A DNA stretch of 62,000 nucleotides, from NCBI GenBank assembly GCA_009711785.1, contig VENA01000051.1, positions 1 to 62,000 on the forward strand, read 5' to 3'. Positions within the stretch are counted from its first letter, which is position 1. Every line of letters starts with the position of its first letter. Source of the stretch: Bacillota bacterium (GTDB lineage Bacteria; Bacillota; Clostridia; Tissierellales; MES13). Shown here piece after piece: positions 25,473 through 35,039 of the stretch. The notes under the pieces were generated by a model. That model was not told where the DNA came from. It ran no database searches and saw only the letters and a program-made list of their open reading frames with translations. A program made the position numbers and the translations under genes.

Positions 25473-26018
25473 ATGGAAAACACAAATTCTAGTAAAACTT
25501 TCGTAACAAAATCTAAACTTTCAACAAACACCTTAGTAAAAGCTGCTATGTTTATCGGTATTAGTATTATTTTAGGAAGATTTTCATTTAAAATTGCTGC
25601 AGGTACAATCGCTATAAGCTTTGGTCGAATTCCTGTTGTATTATCAGGGATGTTACTTGGACCCTTAGCAGGAGGATTAACTGGAGCAGCTTGCGATATC
25701 ATAGGTTTTTTACTTAAACCCCAGGGTGCCTTCCATCCAGGATTTACATTCAGTGCATTTTTATCAGGTTTCATTCCAGGTTTAGTTGTACTTATAAGTC
25801 GTAAGAAAAGAATGAGTTTATTTAATATTATAATATCCTTTGCTTTAGTATTTATTATAGTAACAGGACTATTAAATACTTACTTTATATCTCAACTTAT
25901 TGGAAAAAGTTTTTTAATTTTACTACCAGCTAGAATAAGTACAGAAATAGTAATTAATATTCTTGATGTTATTATTATCTATTTACTAGCACGATATAAT
26001 GTCTTTAAAAGAATCTAA
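25473..26018 (+). CDS. folT: Folate-specific ECF transporter S component
   Basis: 181 residues from ATG at 25473, after AAAGGAGGTC. The in-frame ATG at 25434 lies inside the riboswitch expression platform and is rejected. About six membrane helices. Typical ECF S-component features: FIGISIILGRFSF, GFIPVV-like GRIPVVLSGMLLGPLAGGL, GAACDIIGFLLKP and FHPGFTFSAFLSGFIPG. The THF riboswitch identifies folate as substrate. It has no ATPase or T gene beside it, so it must share the general EcfA1-EcfA2-EcfT module, which is encoded near 52 kb. Confidence 0.92.
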   Translation: MENTNSSKTFVTKSKLSTNTLVKAAMFIGISIILGRFSFKIAAGTIAISFGRIPVVLSGMLLGPLAGGLTGAACDIIGFLLKPQGAFHPGFTFSAFLSGFIPGLVVLISRKKRMSLFNIIISFALVFIIVTGLLNTYFISQLIGKSFLILLPARISTEIVINILDVIIIYLLARYNVFKRI

Positions 26019-26048
26019 AAAAAAGCTAGAATTTTTTCTAGCTTTTTT
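26017..26048. terminator. Bidirectional terminator between folT and the envelope cluster
   Basis: Stem AAAAGCTAGAA/TTCTAGCTTTT with A- and T-runs; convergent genes end on either side. Confidence 0.88.
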
Positions 26049-27076
26049 CATTTATCTAATAATACTTCTTTTCTTTTCCTTAAAATATAATCTATAAGGG
26101 TCACTAATCCACTTACTAATAAATTTAAATAATAACTTATTCCTCTCCATAAAAGCATTGCATAGGCTAATATATTACTAGTAAAGAATACTTTAAATAT
26201 AAGATAAAAACCTCCTTCAGAAGCACCAACAGTCCCAGGGGTCGGCATAAATGAAACAGCCATATATAAAAATGACTGGATAGCTAAAATATCAATAAAA
26301 GAAGCTTTAGTAAATCCTAAAGCTAAATATACAAAATATGTAATGCTAAATCTAAAGGTTAATTGAATTATCGTAATTAATCCTATTTTAAAAGATACTT
26401 CTAAATTATTTTTTATTTCCTCAGTACTTAATATATATTCTTCAAGGTGCTTATCTACTCTATGCTCATATTTTTTAGGCCTTTTCATTAATTTTATTCT
26501 ATGGAGAAAATTAAATACTAAATATGTTAACTTTCTTATTATTTTAGGATTAAAAAATAAAATAAATATAATCAATATTCCTAAAAAATTTAAAACTATA
26601 CCTAATATAACAAAGGGCAAAGCCATTTTTATATTATTAAAGACAAAGTTTATCTTCATAATAAACATAGCAATAGAATAAAAAGTAACTACCAACTGAT
26701 ATATAATAAATTTACATATCATAATAGAAGTAGCCTTTCCCATGGGTATATTATCCTTTATCATAGTATATATTTGAGCAGGTTGACCTCCACTAGAAAA
26801 GGGAGTAATATTACTATAATATTGTCCTACCATGGTAAATTTTAATGCTTTAAATATATTAATTTTAGAGTAAACTCTTTTTATAAGTAAATTTAATATA
26901 GAAGCATCTGTAATCCAAAATCCTACTAAGGAAAGTATCCCCATAATTATATATTCTTTATGTGCATTTTCTATTACATTCGGCATTTGTGATAACTCAT
27001 TATTAGAGGAAATTATCCATATTGTTGCTATTATTAGTAATATAACCACTATATAATTTACTGCTATTTTTTTCAT
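26048..27076 (-). CDS. Flippase-like membrane protein (YbhN/AglD/LPG-synthase TM family)
   Basis: 342 residues with about eight membrane helices. The conserved segments QYYSNITPFSSGGQPAQIYT (about 87-106) and FMPTPGTVGASEGGFYLIF (about 276-294) identify the family related to the membrane part of lysyl-phosphatidylglycerol synthase. The cytosolic aminoacyl-transfer domain is absent, so it is not a lysyl transferase. A role in lipid or glycolipid transport is inferred. Last gene of a five-gene envelope cluster. Confidence 0.88.
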   Translation of the reverse strand: MKKIAVNYIVVILLIIATIWIISSNNELSQMPNVIENAHKEYIIMGILSLVGFWITDASILNLLIKRVYSKINIFKALKFTMVGQYYSNITPFSSGGQPAQIYTMIKDNIPMGKATSIMICKFIIYQLVVTFYSIAMFIMKINFVFNNIKMALPFVILGIVLNFLGILIIFILFFNPKIIRKLTYLVFNFLHRIKLMKRPKKYEHRVDKHLEEYILSTEEIKNNLEVSFKIGLITIIQLTFRFSITYFVYLALGFTKASFIDILAIQSFLYMAVSFMPTPGTVGASEGGFYLIFKVFFTSNILAYAMLLWRGISYYLNLLVSGLVTLIDYILRKRKEVLLDK

Positions 27077-27090
27077 GGAATTCTCCTTGT

Positions 27091-27606
27091 TTAAAGATCA
27101 CTTAAGTTTTTTTTAGATATCCAACATTCCTTTGGTATCCTTAATGTCTTTCTTTTGAGTTTATTTTTTCTAAATACTATCCTTAAAATATTATCCCATA
27201 TTTTTAAAAAAAATGTGTTTATACCTTCATCTAAATTGTAAATTGAAAATCCTTGTCTTTTACATATAGGATAAAGTACAGTTGTCCCATGGAATGCTTT
27301 TATATTACTAAAACTTTCATTATCCTTTGACGCTTTTTTTAACGCTTTTAATTCATTTTTAAAAACTTTAAATAGTGTTTTGTAATCATTATCTATTTTG
27401 TCTGTTTTTAAATTATCTACATGGAGTTCTATAACCCTATCCCCTGATTTTATTATAGTGCCATCTGGAAGTTTAAAATCATCCCCCTTATATTTATGGG
27501 GTACTATATATATCATTTTATCTTTAGAATTAGGTATATACTTCCATCTTCCTAATTTTACAACTAATCTTTCAAATCCATAAAATAAATATTTAACTAA
27601 CTTCAC
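27091..27606 (-). CDS. YkoP-like protein of unknown function
   Basis: 171 residues from GTG at 27606, with a GGTGG site eight bases ahead; TTG/GTG codons at 27621-27615 are alternatives. Features: YKGDDFKLPDGTIIKSGDRV, a ELHVDN segment, and HGTTVLYPICKRQGFSIYNL. From memory this resembles Bacillus YkoP, encoded beside a polysaccharide deacetylase. It is basic at its C-terminus and has no clear membrane helix. It overlaps the end of the deacetylase gene, suggesting translational coupling. The biochemical role is unknown. Confidence 0.65.
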   Translation of the reverse strand: MKLVKYLFYGFERLVVKLGRWKYIPNSKDKMIYIVPHKYKGDDFKLPDGTIIKSGDRVIELHVDNLKTDKIDNDYKTLFKVFKNELKALKKASKDNESFSNIKAFHGTTVLYPICKRQGFSIYNLDEGINTFFLKIWDNILRIVFRKNKLKRKTLRIPKECWISKKNLSDL

Positions 27607-28303
27607 CTTTAACACCACCAAATACTTCGTCTATAGTAACAAATTTATATCCTTCTTTTTTAAGTTTAGGAATAACTACCTCTAAAGCTTTTAAAACATT
27701 AGCTGGTGTATCTTTTTTACCATTACAATCATGTAAAACTATTATATCTCCATTTTTAATGTCTTTTAATAATCTATTTATTATATCTTCACTACTAGTA
27801 CTCTTTCTCCAATCCTTTGCATTTTTAGTCCAAAGTATTGTCTTTAAATTACATTTATTAGCATAGTATTTAGTTAGTAAATTAAAAGTCCCCCATGGAG
27901 GTCTAAAATATTTCACATCTTCACCTAATTTATTAAAAGTCATTATAGACTTATAAAAATCTTTCTTAGTTTTGTTAGGTAAACTTAACCATGCACTTTT
28001 ATGATTATAAGAATGTACTCCTACATTATGTCCATCCTCTATTATCTTTTGAAAAGCTTTCTTATTTTTTAATATCCTTTCTGCCACAAGGAAAAAAGTA
28101 CATTTCACATTATTATTTTTTAGTATTTTCAATAATTGCAATGTATATCTACTATCTGGTCCATCATCAAAGGTAAGAGCGATCTCTTTTTCTTTAGTAT
28201 TAATTTTTTTTATCACTGATTTAGAAAGATTTCTATTATAAAAATTAGGAACTATAGTATATATTAGTAAAACTACTAATATTGATATAACTAAAGTATT
28301 CAC
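27593..28303 (-). CDS. Membrane-anchored polysaccharide deacetylase (NodB domain)
   Basis: 236 residues from GTG. A single N-terminal membrane anchor (about 2-20) precedes the NodB domain: EIALTFDDGPDSRYT with the catalytic Asp, VGVHSYNHKSAW with two metal His, YFRPPWGTFN, and IIVLHDCNG at the end. Probably acts on peptidoglycan or a glycolipid sugar outside the membrane. Embedded in a cluster with two glycosyltransferases and a flippase-like protein. Confidence 0.92.
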   Translation of the reverse strand: MNTLVISILVVLLIYTIVPNFYNRNLSKSVIKKINTKEKEIALTFDDGPDSRYTLQLLKILKNNNVKCTFFLVAERILKNKKAFQKIIEDGHNVGVHSYNHKSAWLSLPNKTKKDFYKSIMTFNKLGEDVKYFRPPWGTFNLLTKYYANKCNLKTILWTKNAKDWRKSTSSEDIINRLLKDIKNGDIIVLHDCNGKKDTPANVLKALEVVIPKLKKEGYKFVTIDEVFGGVKGEVS

Positions 28304-28319
28304 AACTTATCATCTTCCT

Positions 28320-29453
28320 TTATATTATTGACTTCATACTTTTTATATAATAAAGATCTAAAATATACTTAGCTAACTTATCTATATTTATATTATTTTG
28401 TATATCTAATAAATTTTTTCTAACATTTTTCCTATGTTTTTTATCTAATTTAAGTTCTAATATTCTATTTTTAAGCTCATCGGTATCATTAGCTATAGTA
28501 CCTATTCCATCTTCTATTATAAACTTACAATTTTCTATCTCTTGACCTAATAAAGGTTTATATACAACTATAGGTAATTTCGTATTTATAGCTTCAAAAA
28601 GGGTTACTCCTCCTGCCTTTGTTACTATAATATTTGATTGACTCATCAAATCTGCAACATTTTCTGTATATCCTAATATTTTTATATTCTTAAAACTCTC
28701 TTCCTTTATTAAAGTATTATATGCCTTTTTATTTTTTCCAGTTAATATAATTGTTTTTACATCTTCTAAATTATCTAACCAATAGTAAAATTCTCTATCC
28801 TTTGGTAAAAGGCCAACTCCTCCACCCATAATAAGTATTACAAAGTCATCCTTATCGAAATTTATCATATTTGGATGTTTTGCTTTTTCATTTAAAAATT
28901 CCTTTCTTACAGGTATACCAGTAACCTTTATTTTGTCTTTATTTATCCCTTTTTCATAAAGTCTTTCTTTAATTTTATCCGTAGCCACAAAATATCTATC
29001 AGTATGGGGATGAATCCATTCCCAACTATCTACTACATCTGTTATGCAAGTAATTAATGGTACATTACTGTTAAACTCTTCCTTAAACTTCGATACAAAT
29101 TTTGAGCACATAGGAAAGGTTGATATTATTAACTTTGGTTTAGTAACTTCTATATATTTAGCAAATTTTTTCATATACATATTGAAAACTATATTATTTA
29201 GCTGTGATTTATCCTTAGATTTCTTCTTATAATAAAAATAATTATATATTTTGTGTTCATTTTTTATAAGTAGTTCATATCCTTTATATATTCCATCATG
29301 CAATTTTGGAGTTATCTTTTCAAAAATATCTATAATATTAATTCTTAAATTTTCATCATAGGATTTTAAATGTTCCTTAATTGATTTTGATACTGTTATA
29401 TGTCCTAAACCAAACATAGCTGATAAAATTAATACATCACATTTATTTTCCAT
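28320..29453 (-). CDS. Glycosyltransferase, MGDG-synthase/processive diacylglycerol glucosyltransferase family
   Basis: 377 residues from ATG at 29453, after GGAGAG. The first ATG at 29477 would place that ribosome site inside the gene. The N-terminal MGDG-synthase domain shows FGLGHITVSKSI, then IISTFPMCSKFV and TDVVDSWEWIHPHTDRYFVA. The C-terminal GT28 domain shows VILIMGGGVGLLPKDREFY and KAGGVTLFEAINTKLPIVVY. It would transfer a sugar from a nucleotide donor to diacylglycerol or a similar lipid. It overlaps the end of the preceding, paralogous gene by 11 bases. Confidence 0.88.
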   Translation of the reverse strand: MENKCDVLILSAMFGLGHITVSKSIKEHLKSYDENLRINIIDIFEKITPKLHDGIYKGYELLIKNEHKIYNYFYYKKKSKDKSQLNNIVFNMYMKKFAKYIEVTKPKLIISTFPMCSKFVSKFKEEFNSNVPLITCITDVVDSWEWIHPHTDRYFVATDKIKERLYEKGINKDKIKVTGIPVRKEFLNEKAKHPNMINFDKDDFVILIMGGGVGLLPKDREFYYWLDNLEDVKTIILTGKNKKAYNTLIKEESFKNIKILGYTENVADLMSQSNIIVTKAGGVTLFEAINTKLPIVVYKPLLGQEIENCKFIIEDGIGTIANDTDELKNRILELKLDKKHRKNVRKNLLDIQNNINIDKLAKYILDLYYIKSMKSII

Positions 29454-30573
29454 ATGAAACTCTCCATTCAGTTTCATAATCTTTAATTAATCTATTAGAT
29501 AGTTCAATAATATTACCCATAGAATGATTGCTAGCTACCTTTTGCATATTATCTCTCATAGTATCTAATATTTCTTTATTTGATGTAATTTTATTAATAA
29601 TATCATTTATATTATTGATTTCAGTGACTCTAATAGCCATATTTGATTTAACTAAATAATCGGCATTCTCTTCTTCCTGTCCTGGAATCATATAAGGTAT
29701 CAACATAGGTACTTTTTTTGCAATAGCCTCTGAAGTTGTTAATCCCCCTGGCTTTGTAATAACAATATCTGATTTATCCATTAATATAGGTATCTTTTTG
29801 GTAAATCCATATATAATAATATCTTTATTTTTATATACATTTTTAAATCTTCTCTTCAGTCTTTTTTGTAATAATCTATTATTACCACAAACAACTATAA
29901 CTCTTAGTTTATTTTTATTATTTACTAAATTTTTTAAAACCTTTTTTATCGATCTTACTCCCATACTTCCTCCCATCAATAATATCGTGAAGGCATCATC
30001 GTTTTTATGTACTAATTTAGGCTTTAAAAAATCCTTTCTTATAGGAATTCCGTAGGAATATATTCTATCCTTAGGTATTCCCCTTTCTATGATACATTCT
30101 TTAGTATGGTTACTTCCTGCTATATATGCATCGACATTTCTATTTACATATGTCTGATGTATATGATAGTCAGTTACAATTGATATAAAGGGTATATGTA
30201 TTTTATTTTTTTCCTTTAAACTACCTACTACATTTACAATGAATGGATGGGTAGCTATTATTAGATCTGGATCATTTTTTTTAATTTTTTCATATAAACT
30301 TTTTCTAACTAACTTAGTTATAATATTAGTAACTTTATTATTTATTCTTTTTTTATCACTTATCTTATATAATCCTCCGTATAATTTAGGTAAATTTTTA
30401 GCAAGTACTTTATATCCATCAGCAATTAATAAATCTAGTATTTTGCTTGTTTCCTTTAATGCATCTACTTTTGTTACATTAAACCCTTGAATTATAAATT
30501 CTTCTTCTAAAGATGTGGCTGCTTGATTATGGCCTCCTCCGGTGGATGCAGTAAATATTAGTACTTTTTTCAA
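29443..30573 (-). CDS. Glycosyltransferase, MGDG-synthase/processive diacylglycerol glucosyltransferase family (paralogue)
   Basis: 376 residues from TTG after AAGGGGGGAA. The N-terminus has TASTGGGHNQAATSLEEEF, the MGDG-synthase acceptor loop, then IIATHPFIVNVV and VTDYHIHQTYVNRNVDAYIA. The C-terminal half has LLMGGSMGVRSIKKVL and TKPGGLTTSEAIAKKVPMLI, the donor-binding loop. It is closer to UgtP/YpfP than the next gene, by eye. Two consecutive paralogues suggest successive additions to a disaccharide lipid, or two lipid products. Confidence 0.9.
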   Translation of the reverse strand: MKKVLIFTASTGGGHNQAATSLEEEFIIQGFNVTKVDALKETSKILDLLIADGYKVLAKNLPKLYGGLYKISDKKRINNKVTNIITKLVRKSLYEKIKKNDPDLIIATHPFIVNVVGSLKEKNKIHIPFISIVTDYHIHQTYVNRNVDAYIAGSNHTKECIIERGIPKDRIYSYGIPIRKDFLKPKLVHKNDDAFTILLMGGSMGVRSIKKVLKNLVNNKNKLRVIVVCGNNRLLQKRLKRRFKNVYKNKDIIIYGFTKKIPILMDKSDIVITKPGGLTTSEAIAKKVPMLIPYMIPGQEEENADYLVKSNMAIRVTEINNINDIINKITSNKEILDTMRDNMQKVASNHSMGNIIELSNRLIKDYETEWRVSYGK

Positions 30574-30871
30574 TGTATTCCCCCCTTAGTTCATGCCTTT
30601 AATAACATTATAAGATACTAATATTAAGACAATATTAAATATAAGATAAACCATTACTTATATATACATTATAAGTATATTATACCATTAATCCCAATTA
30701 TATTTATTATTTTTACCCTAAAATTTTTTATTTACAAAAGTTTAGACGAATTAAGTATAAAAAACACTTCATAGTATTGTAAATATATACATGTTAGTTT
30801 TTTGTTTGCATTAATTCTAATTTTTACTATATTATATAATAAAGAAAACTATTTTAAGATAGGAGGTAATT
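30574..30871. other. AT-rich divergent intergenic region
   Basis: 298 bases between the leftward envelope cluster and the rightward degV-type gene. No gene or strong hairpin is visible. TTGCAT near 30808 with TATATT 16 bases later is a plausible degV promoter. Confidence 0.4.
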
Positions 30872-31693
30872 ATGAGTATAAATATAATATCCGATAGTGG
30901 TTGTGATTTAAATAATGAAATAAGAAAAAAACTTAACTTATCTATTGTTCCATTAACAATTGAATTAAATAACAATGAATTTTTAGATGATTGTAATCTT
31001 AATATAAAAAAGTTTATTAATTCTATGAAAAAAAGCCCCAGTGCTCCAAAAACAGCTAGCCCTTCACCTATAAAGTTTATTAATAATTTTAATAAATCAG
31101 ATACTAATTTTGTTGTCACTTTATCTTCAAAAATAAGTAGTACATATAATAATGCTATCCTTGCAAAGGATAATGATAATAGCTCTGTTCATATTTTTGA
31201 CTCCCTCAGTGCTTCAGTTGGAGAAACCTTAGTTTGTTTAAAAATTAATGAACTTTATAATAAAAATATAACTACTACTAATATAATAAAAAAAGTTAAT
31301 GACTATATTAATGAAATGGAAACATTCTTTTTATTAGATTCTTTAGATAACTTAATTAAATCAGGAAGAGTCAATAAAATAAAAGGAAAACTAGCATCAA
31401 TTTTATCCATACGACCTATAATGGGAGCTACTGAAGAGGGTACAATTAAATTAATTGAAAAAGCAAGAGGTAAGAAAAAATCCTTTAAAAGACTTATAGA
31501 CTTAATAGGAGAAAAGGGTGATAATCTAGAAGAAAAGGTTCTTGGTATAGCCCATTGTAATTGCATAGACAAGGCTAAAAAATTAAAAAAAGAAGCAATA
31601 ATAAAATATAATTTTAAAGATGTTATTATTGTAAAAATGGGAGGAGTAATATCATCTTATGCTGATGAAAATGGCATATTGATTGCTTTTTAA
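30872..31693 (+). CDS. DegV family fatty-acid-binding protein
   Basis: 273 residues. The N-terminal domain shows IISDSGCDLNNEIRKKL and IVPLTIELNN. KSPSAPKTASPSP carries the family's conserved Ser/Thr loop, and VVTLSSKISSTYNNA the second ligand-contact region. LDSLDNLIKSGRVNKIKG and LSIRPIMGATEEG mark the C-terminal domain. The family binds single fatty acids and often works with fatty-acid kinase (FakA), which is not in this window. Monocistronic with AGGAGGTAAT and a terminator. Confidence 0.93.
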   Translation: MSINIISDSGCDLNNEIRKKLNLSIVPLTIELNNNEFLDDCNLNIKKFINSMKKSPSAPKTASPSPIKFINNFNKSDTNFVVTLSSKISSTYNNAILAKDNDNSSVHIFDSLSASVGETLVCLKINELYNKNITTTNIIKKVNDYINEMETFFLLDSLDNLIKSGRVNKIKGKLASILSIRPIMGATEEGTIKLIEKARGKKKSFKRLIDLIGEKGDNLEEKVLGIAHCNCIDKAKKLKKEAIIKYNFKDVIIVKMGGVISSYADENGILIAF

Positions 31694-31699
31694 ATAATT

Positions 31700-31727
31700 A
31701 TAGCACCCAATTTGGGTGCTTTTTACT
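31700..31727. terminator. Terminator between degV-type and SLH-protein genes
   Basis: AGCACCCAA/TTTGGGTGCT hairpin followed by TTTT; convergent genes flank it. Confidence 0.85.
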
Positions 31728-34131
31728 TGATAAAATTTAACTTTTCTAATAATCTTTTAATAACTACTACACTTTCAGCCCTTGTAGCACTTTTTTTAGG
31801 ATAGAATTTATCATTACCATAACCTTTCATTAGACCACTTTTAATAACAAAACTCACTTCATCTTTTGCCCAATCATTTATGTTATTAAAATCTGAATAA
31901 TTTATATTTTCTCCATCCTTATTTTCCATTTCAAATAATTTTGAAGTCCTATATATAATAACAGCCATTTCCTCTCTTGTAATAAACTCATTTGGTTTAA
32001 ATAAATCCTTTGAATATCCCTTCATTAAACTAAAGGATACACCTTCATTAACTGGATTATAAAACCAATCACTTTTATTTATATCATTAAATGTCAATTG
32101 TATATCATTACTGTTTATCCCTAGTGCTCTTACTAGTATTGTGATAAATTCAGCCCTTGTAATATTAGCATTTGGATGGAATTTTTCATCATCTTTACCT
32201 TTTAATATATAATTAGATTTAAATAAATTTATTTCATTATTAGCCCAATGTTTTTTTATATCATTAAAAGTTTTTTTATTCTTATTCTCTATTAATGTAT
32301 ATATACCACTTCCGTTAATTTGTAAATTAAGAAAGTTTCCTTGTTCATTTGAATATTTAATAGGTACATGTTTAAAATTATTACCTAAATTTATTCCTAC
32401 TATATTTTTAAAATTATCATCAACTGAAATTTTAAAATTAATATAGCCTTTTCCTACACTCTTAACTTCCTCTGAAGTTTTATTTCTATTAATTCTAATG
32501 TCTAATTTAAAGGGATCTATTATTCCTTTATCTTCTTTTATATTCTTTTGTATTTCTATAGATATATTACTTTCCTTAATATTTGGATACTTTCTAATTG
32601 CATCAAATTTATCTATAGGAAGTTCTATATTATAATTATCAGCCTTTATTATTATCTTTTTATCACTTTTATCATATAATTTTAAAAAACTGCTTCCAGG
32701 GATATTTATCATAAGTTTATTATTAAATTCACATTCTAAATTGTAACTTGTTATTTTAGTTCCCACTTTATCTAGTAAAGTATTAAATAACATTTCATTA
32801 AATATTACTATATCTCCTGTTTTAATATCTTTATTATAATTTTCAACTTTTGTTGCTATAAAGTCTAGATTAACAGCATTTTCTTCACCTAAATTAAATT
32901 CCCTTAAATAATTATTTAACTCTTTAAATTTATTTACAGATATTTTTTTCATGTTTTCTTTAACAATATCAAAATCTATATTTTCTGCCTTAGGGGTAAC
33001 TGCTATAAAAACAGTCTTATTTTCTATTTCTTTGGGTAAATTTTTTAATACAAATTTGTTTTCTTTAATCACTTCTTTATTTAATCTAGTTAATTTACTA
33101 TTATCATAAATCTCTGAACCTACTTTATACCATAAATTATATCCTTGGGTATTTGTTATTTTATCCCATGTGAAAATCCAATGTCCATAATCATTTATAT
33201 ATATTTTTAATGTTTCATTAAGTTTTGGATCTATATCATATAATGAACTATACCTATATATTTTATTATTTTCTTCATCATAAAGGTAGATATTTTCTTT
33301 CTCATCCATAAGTACTAATTTAGTTTTATCTGGCAGTGTACTAATCTTTTTATTTGTTTTAATATCAAATATTGAGAATTCTGTAAACAAAAAACCCTTA
33401 TCAGCATAAATAGCGTTTCCCTTATAATATCCTACTCTATTATTTAAATCATTTAATGTCGAACTTTTTTTATTGTATATTATATAATCACCACTAATAT
33501 GGACTCCCTTATCAGGGTATAATATATTTTCTGTACTCTTTAATATCTGATAACTATTTGTATCCATTGCAAATAGTTTGCTTTCACTATTACCTGATTC
33601 TGCGATATAAAGAACTTTTTTGGATCTATCTAGTACAATATCTGGATCATGGAAACTTTTTTCTGTTTTTTTCTTTATGTCATTTTCCATTTCATAGATA
33701 TTTATTTTTTTCCAACTTTCTTTACTCTCTATATAAAAAATTTTTTTATTAACTATTTCAATTTTTTCTGGATTCCCTTGAATATCTATTTCTTTAATTT
33801 TTGATTTATTCTTAGTATCAAAAACATCTATCTTTTTTGTATTTTCAAATGCTATATATATTTTATTCTCATAAACCTTTATATCTATAGGTTTTTCTTT
33901 TAGTTCTTTTGTATCTAATATTTTAAAATCATTACTATCTATAATTATAAGTTCACTGTTTTGTTTATTTATTGCATAAATATTGTCATTATTATTATCA
34001 TAAACCCAATTAGTTATATGGGTATCTAACTTAATATTTGTAACTTCATTAGCTTTTGCTACATTCATATTACTAAAAGTTATTAAAATGCATATAATAT
34101 AGATAATCACACTACTTTTATTTATTTTCAC
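31723..34131 (-). CDS. Surface protein with beta-propeller-like region and three C-terminal SLH domains
   Basis: 802 residues from GTG after AAAGGGGT. A signal peptide (about 1-28, cleavage near AKA-NE) is followed by repeats such as IYAINKQNSELIIIDSNDFK, IYIAFENTKKIDVFDTKNKS and LYIAESGNSESKLFAMDTNS. These look like blades of a YVTN-type propeller over about 40-310. A fibronectin-like segment near 310-380 (WIFTWDKITNTQGYNLWYKV) and a long beta-rich middle come next. Three SLH repeats at about 625-800 follow, each with a TRAEF/TREEM/TRAES core. SLH domains bind pyruvylated or other secondary wall polymer. The ligand of the propeller is unknown. Confidence 0.88.
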   Translation of the reverse strand: MKINKSSVIIYIICILITFSNMNVAKANEVTNIKLDTHITNWVYDNNNDNIYAINKQNSELIIIDSNDFKILDTKELKEKPIDIKVYENKIYIAFENTKKIDVFDTKNKSKIKEIDIQGNPEKIEIVNKKIFYIESKESWKKINIYEMENDIKKKTEKSFHDPDIVLDRSKKVLYIAESGNSESKLFAMDTNSYQILKSTENILYPDKGVHISGDYIIYNKKSSTLNDLNNRVGYYKGNAIYADKGFLFTEFSIFDIKTNKKISTLPDKTKLVLMDEKENIYLYDEENNKIYRYSSLYDIDPKLNETLKIYINDYGHWIFTWDKITNTQGYNLWYKVGSEIYDNSKLTRLNKEVIKENKFVLKNLPKEIENKTVFIAVTPKAENIDFDIVKENMKKISVNKFKELNNYLREFNLGEENAVNLDFIATKVENYNKDIKTGDIVIFNEMLFNTLLDKVGTKITSYNLECEFNNKLMINIPGSSFLKLYDKSDKKIIIKADNYNIELPIDKFDAIRKYPNIKESNISIEIQKNIKEDKGIIDPFKLDIRINRNKTSEEVKSVGKGYINFKISVDDNFKNIVGINLGNNFKHVPIKYSNEQGNFLNLQINGSGIYTLIENKNKKTFNDIKKHWANNEINLFKSNYILKGKDDEKFHPNANITRAEFITILVRALGINSNDIQLTFNDINKSDWFYNPVNEGVSFSLMKGYSKDLFKPNEFITREEMAVIIYRTSKLFEMENKDGENINYSDFNNINDWAKDEVSFVIKSGLMKGYGNDKFYPKKSATRAESVVVIKRLLEKLNFIK

Positions 34132-34239
34132 TATTTTACCCCTTTCTTAGTTTTATAATTTCCTACATAATAATTATAAACCAAAAAATAGTATAATTGT
34201 TAATTGTCATCTTTTCTTAATATTAAATTTTTACAAAAA

Positions 34240-34267
34240 GAAAGCTATCCTTTTAAAAGGATAGCTA
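34240..34267 (-). terminator. Terminator of the carbonic anhydrase gene
   Basis: Perfect hairpin GCTATCCTTTTAAAAGGATAGC, followed leftward by a T-rich run. Confidence 0.8.
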
Positions 34268-34288
34268 GAAAATACATGACTATAAAAA

Positions 34289-34858
34289 TTACTCTAATAT
34301 ATCAACACGTCCACTATCTATATTATAAAATCCTCCTAAAATTTCTAAATCCTCCCTGGCTAGTTTACTTATAACAGGCTCTGATTTCTTAAGTTTTTCA
34401 ACTACCAATTTAACATTAAACTTAATAGCCTCTTCTAAAGCTTTATTACTCTCTTTTATATCTACTAATGCTGGTTTTATTTTATCAGCTATTATTTTTA
34501 TATTATTTTTTTCTTCATATCCCTCTAAAGCTGCTTTAACTGCACCACAATTACTATGTCCTAACACCATAACTAACTTAATATTTAAATGTTTAACAGC
34601 ATATTCTATACTTCCTAAAACTGTTTTATCTATAATATTTCCTGCTACTCTTACAACAAATAAATCGCCAAGTCCCTGATCAAATATAATTTCTGGTGGA
34701 ACTCTCGAATCTGAACATGACAATACTAAAGCAAAAGGTTCTTGTCCCTTCAATCCTTTAATACGTGACTCTTTATCGATATTTAATCTTTTCATATTAC
34801 CATTTACAAACCTATCATTTCCCTTTATAAGTTTTTCTAAAGCATTTGTACTCATCAT
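34289..34858 (-). CDS. Beta-class carbonic anhydrase
   Basis: 189 residues. All zinc-site residues are visible: Cys48 and Asp50/Arg52 in SCSDSRVPPE, and His101 and Cys104 in LGHSNCGAVKAAL. VVRVAGNIID is also typical. It interconverts CO2 and bicarbonate, and would supply bicarbonate or handle the CO2 released by decarboxylation. Single gene with AAGGAGAG and its own terminator. Confidence 0.95.
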   Translation of the reverse strand: MMSTNALEKLIKGNDRFVNGNMKRLNIDKESRIKGLKGQEPFALVLSCSDSRVPPEIIFDQGLGDLFVVRVAGNIIDKTVLGSIEYAVKHLNIKLVMVLGHSNCGAVKAALEGYEEKNNIKIIADKIKPALVDIKESNKALEEAIKFNVKLVVEKLKKSEPVISKLAREDLEILGGFYNIDSGRVDILE

Positions 34859-35039
34859 AAGTTCTCTCCTTTTTAACCTTTATATTTATTTTAACCTATT
34901 TTTTAAAAAAAGTGAATTATATATTAATTTATCCCTACTTTGTATATAATTTACAACAACCTATGTAATTATTTGGTTATATTTCAATTTTAATGTTATA
35001 ATTTAATATATAATTACATTAAGAAAGTGAGGAATGAAA

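Noticed and set aside
26048..27076. Lysyl-phosphatidylglycerol synthase MprF
   Set aside because: Only the membrane part is present. The cytosolic aminoacyl-transfer domain is absent.
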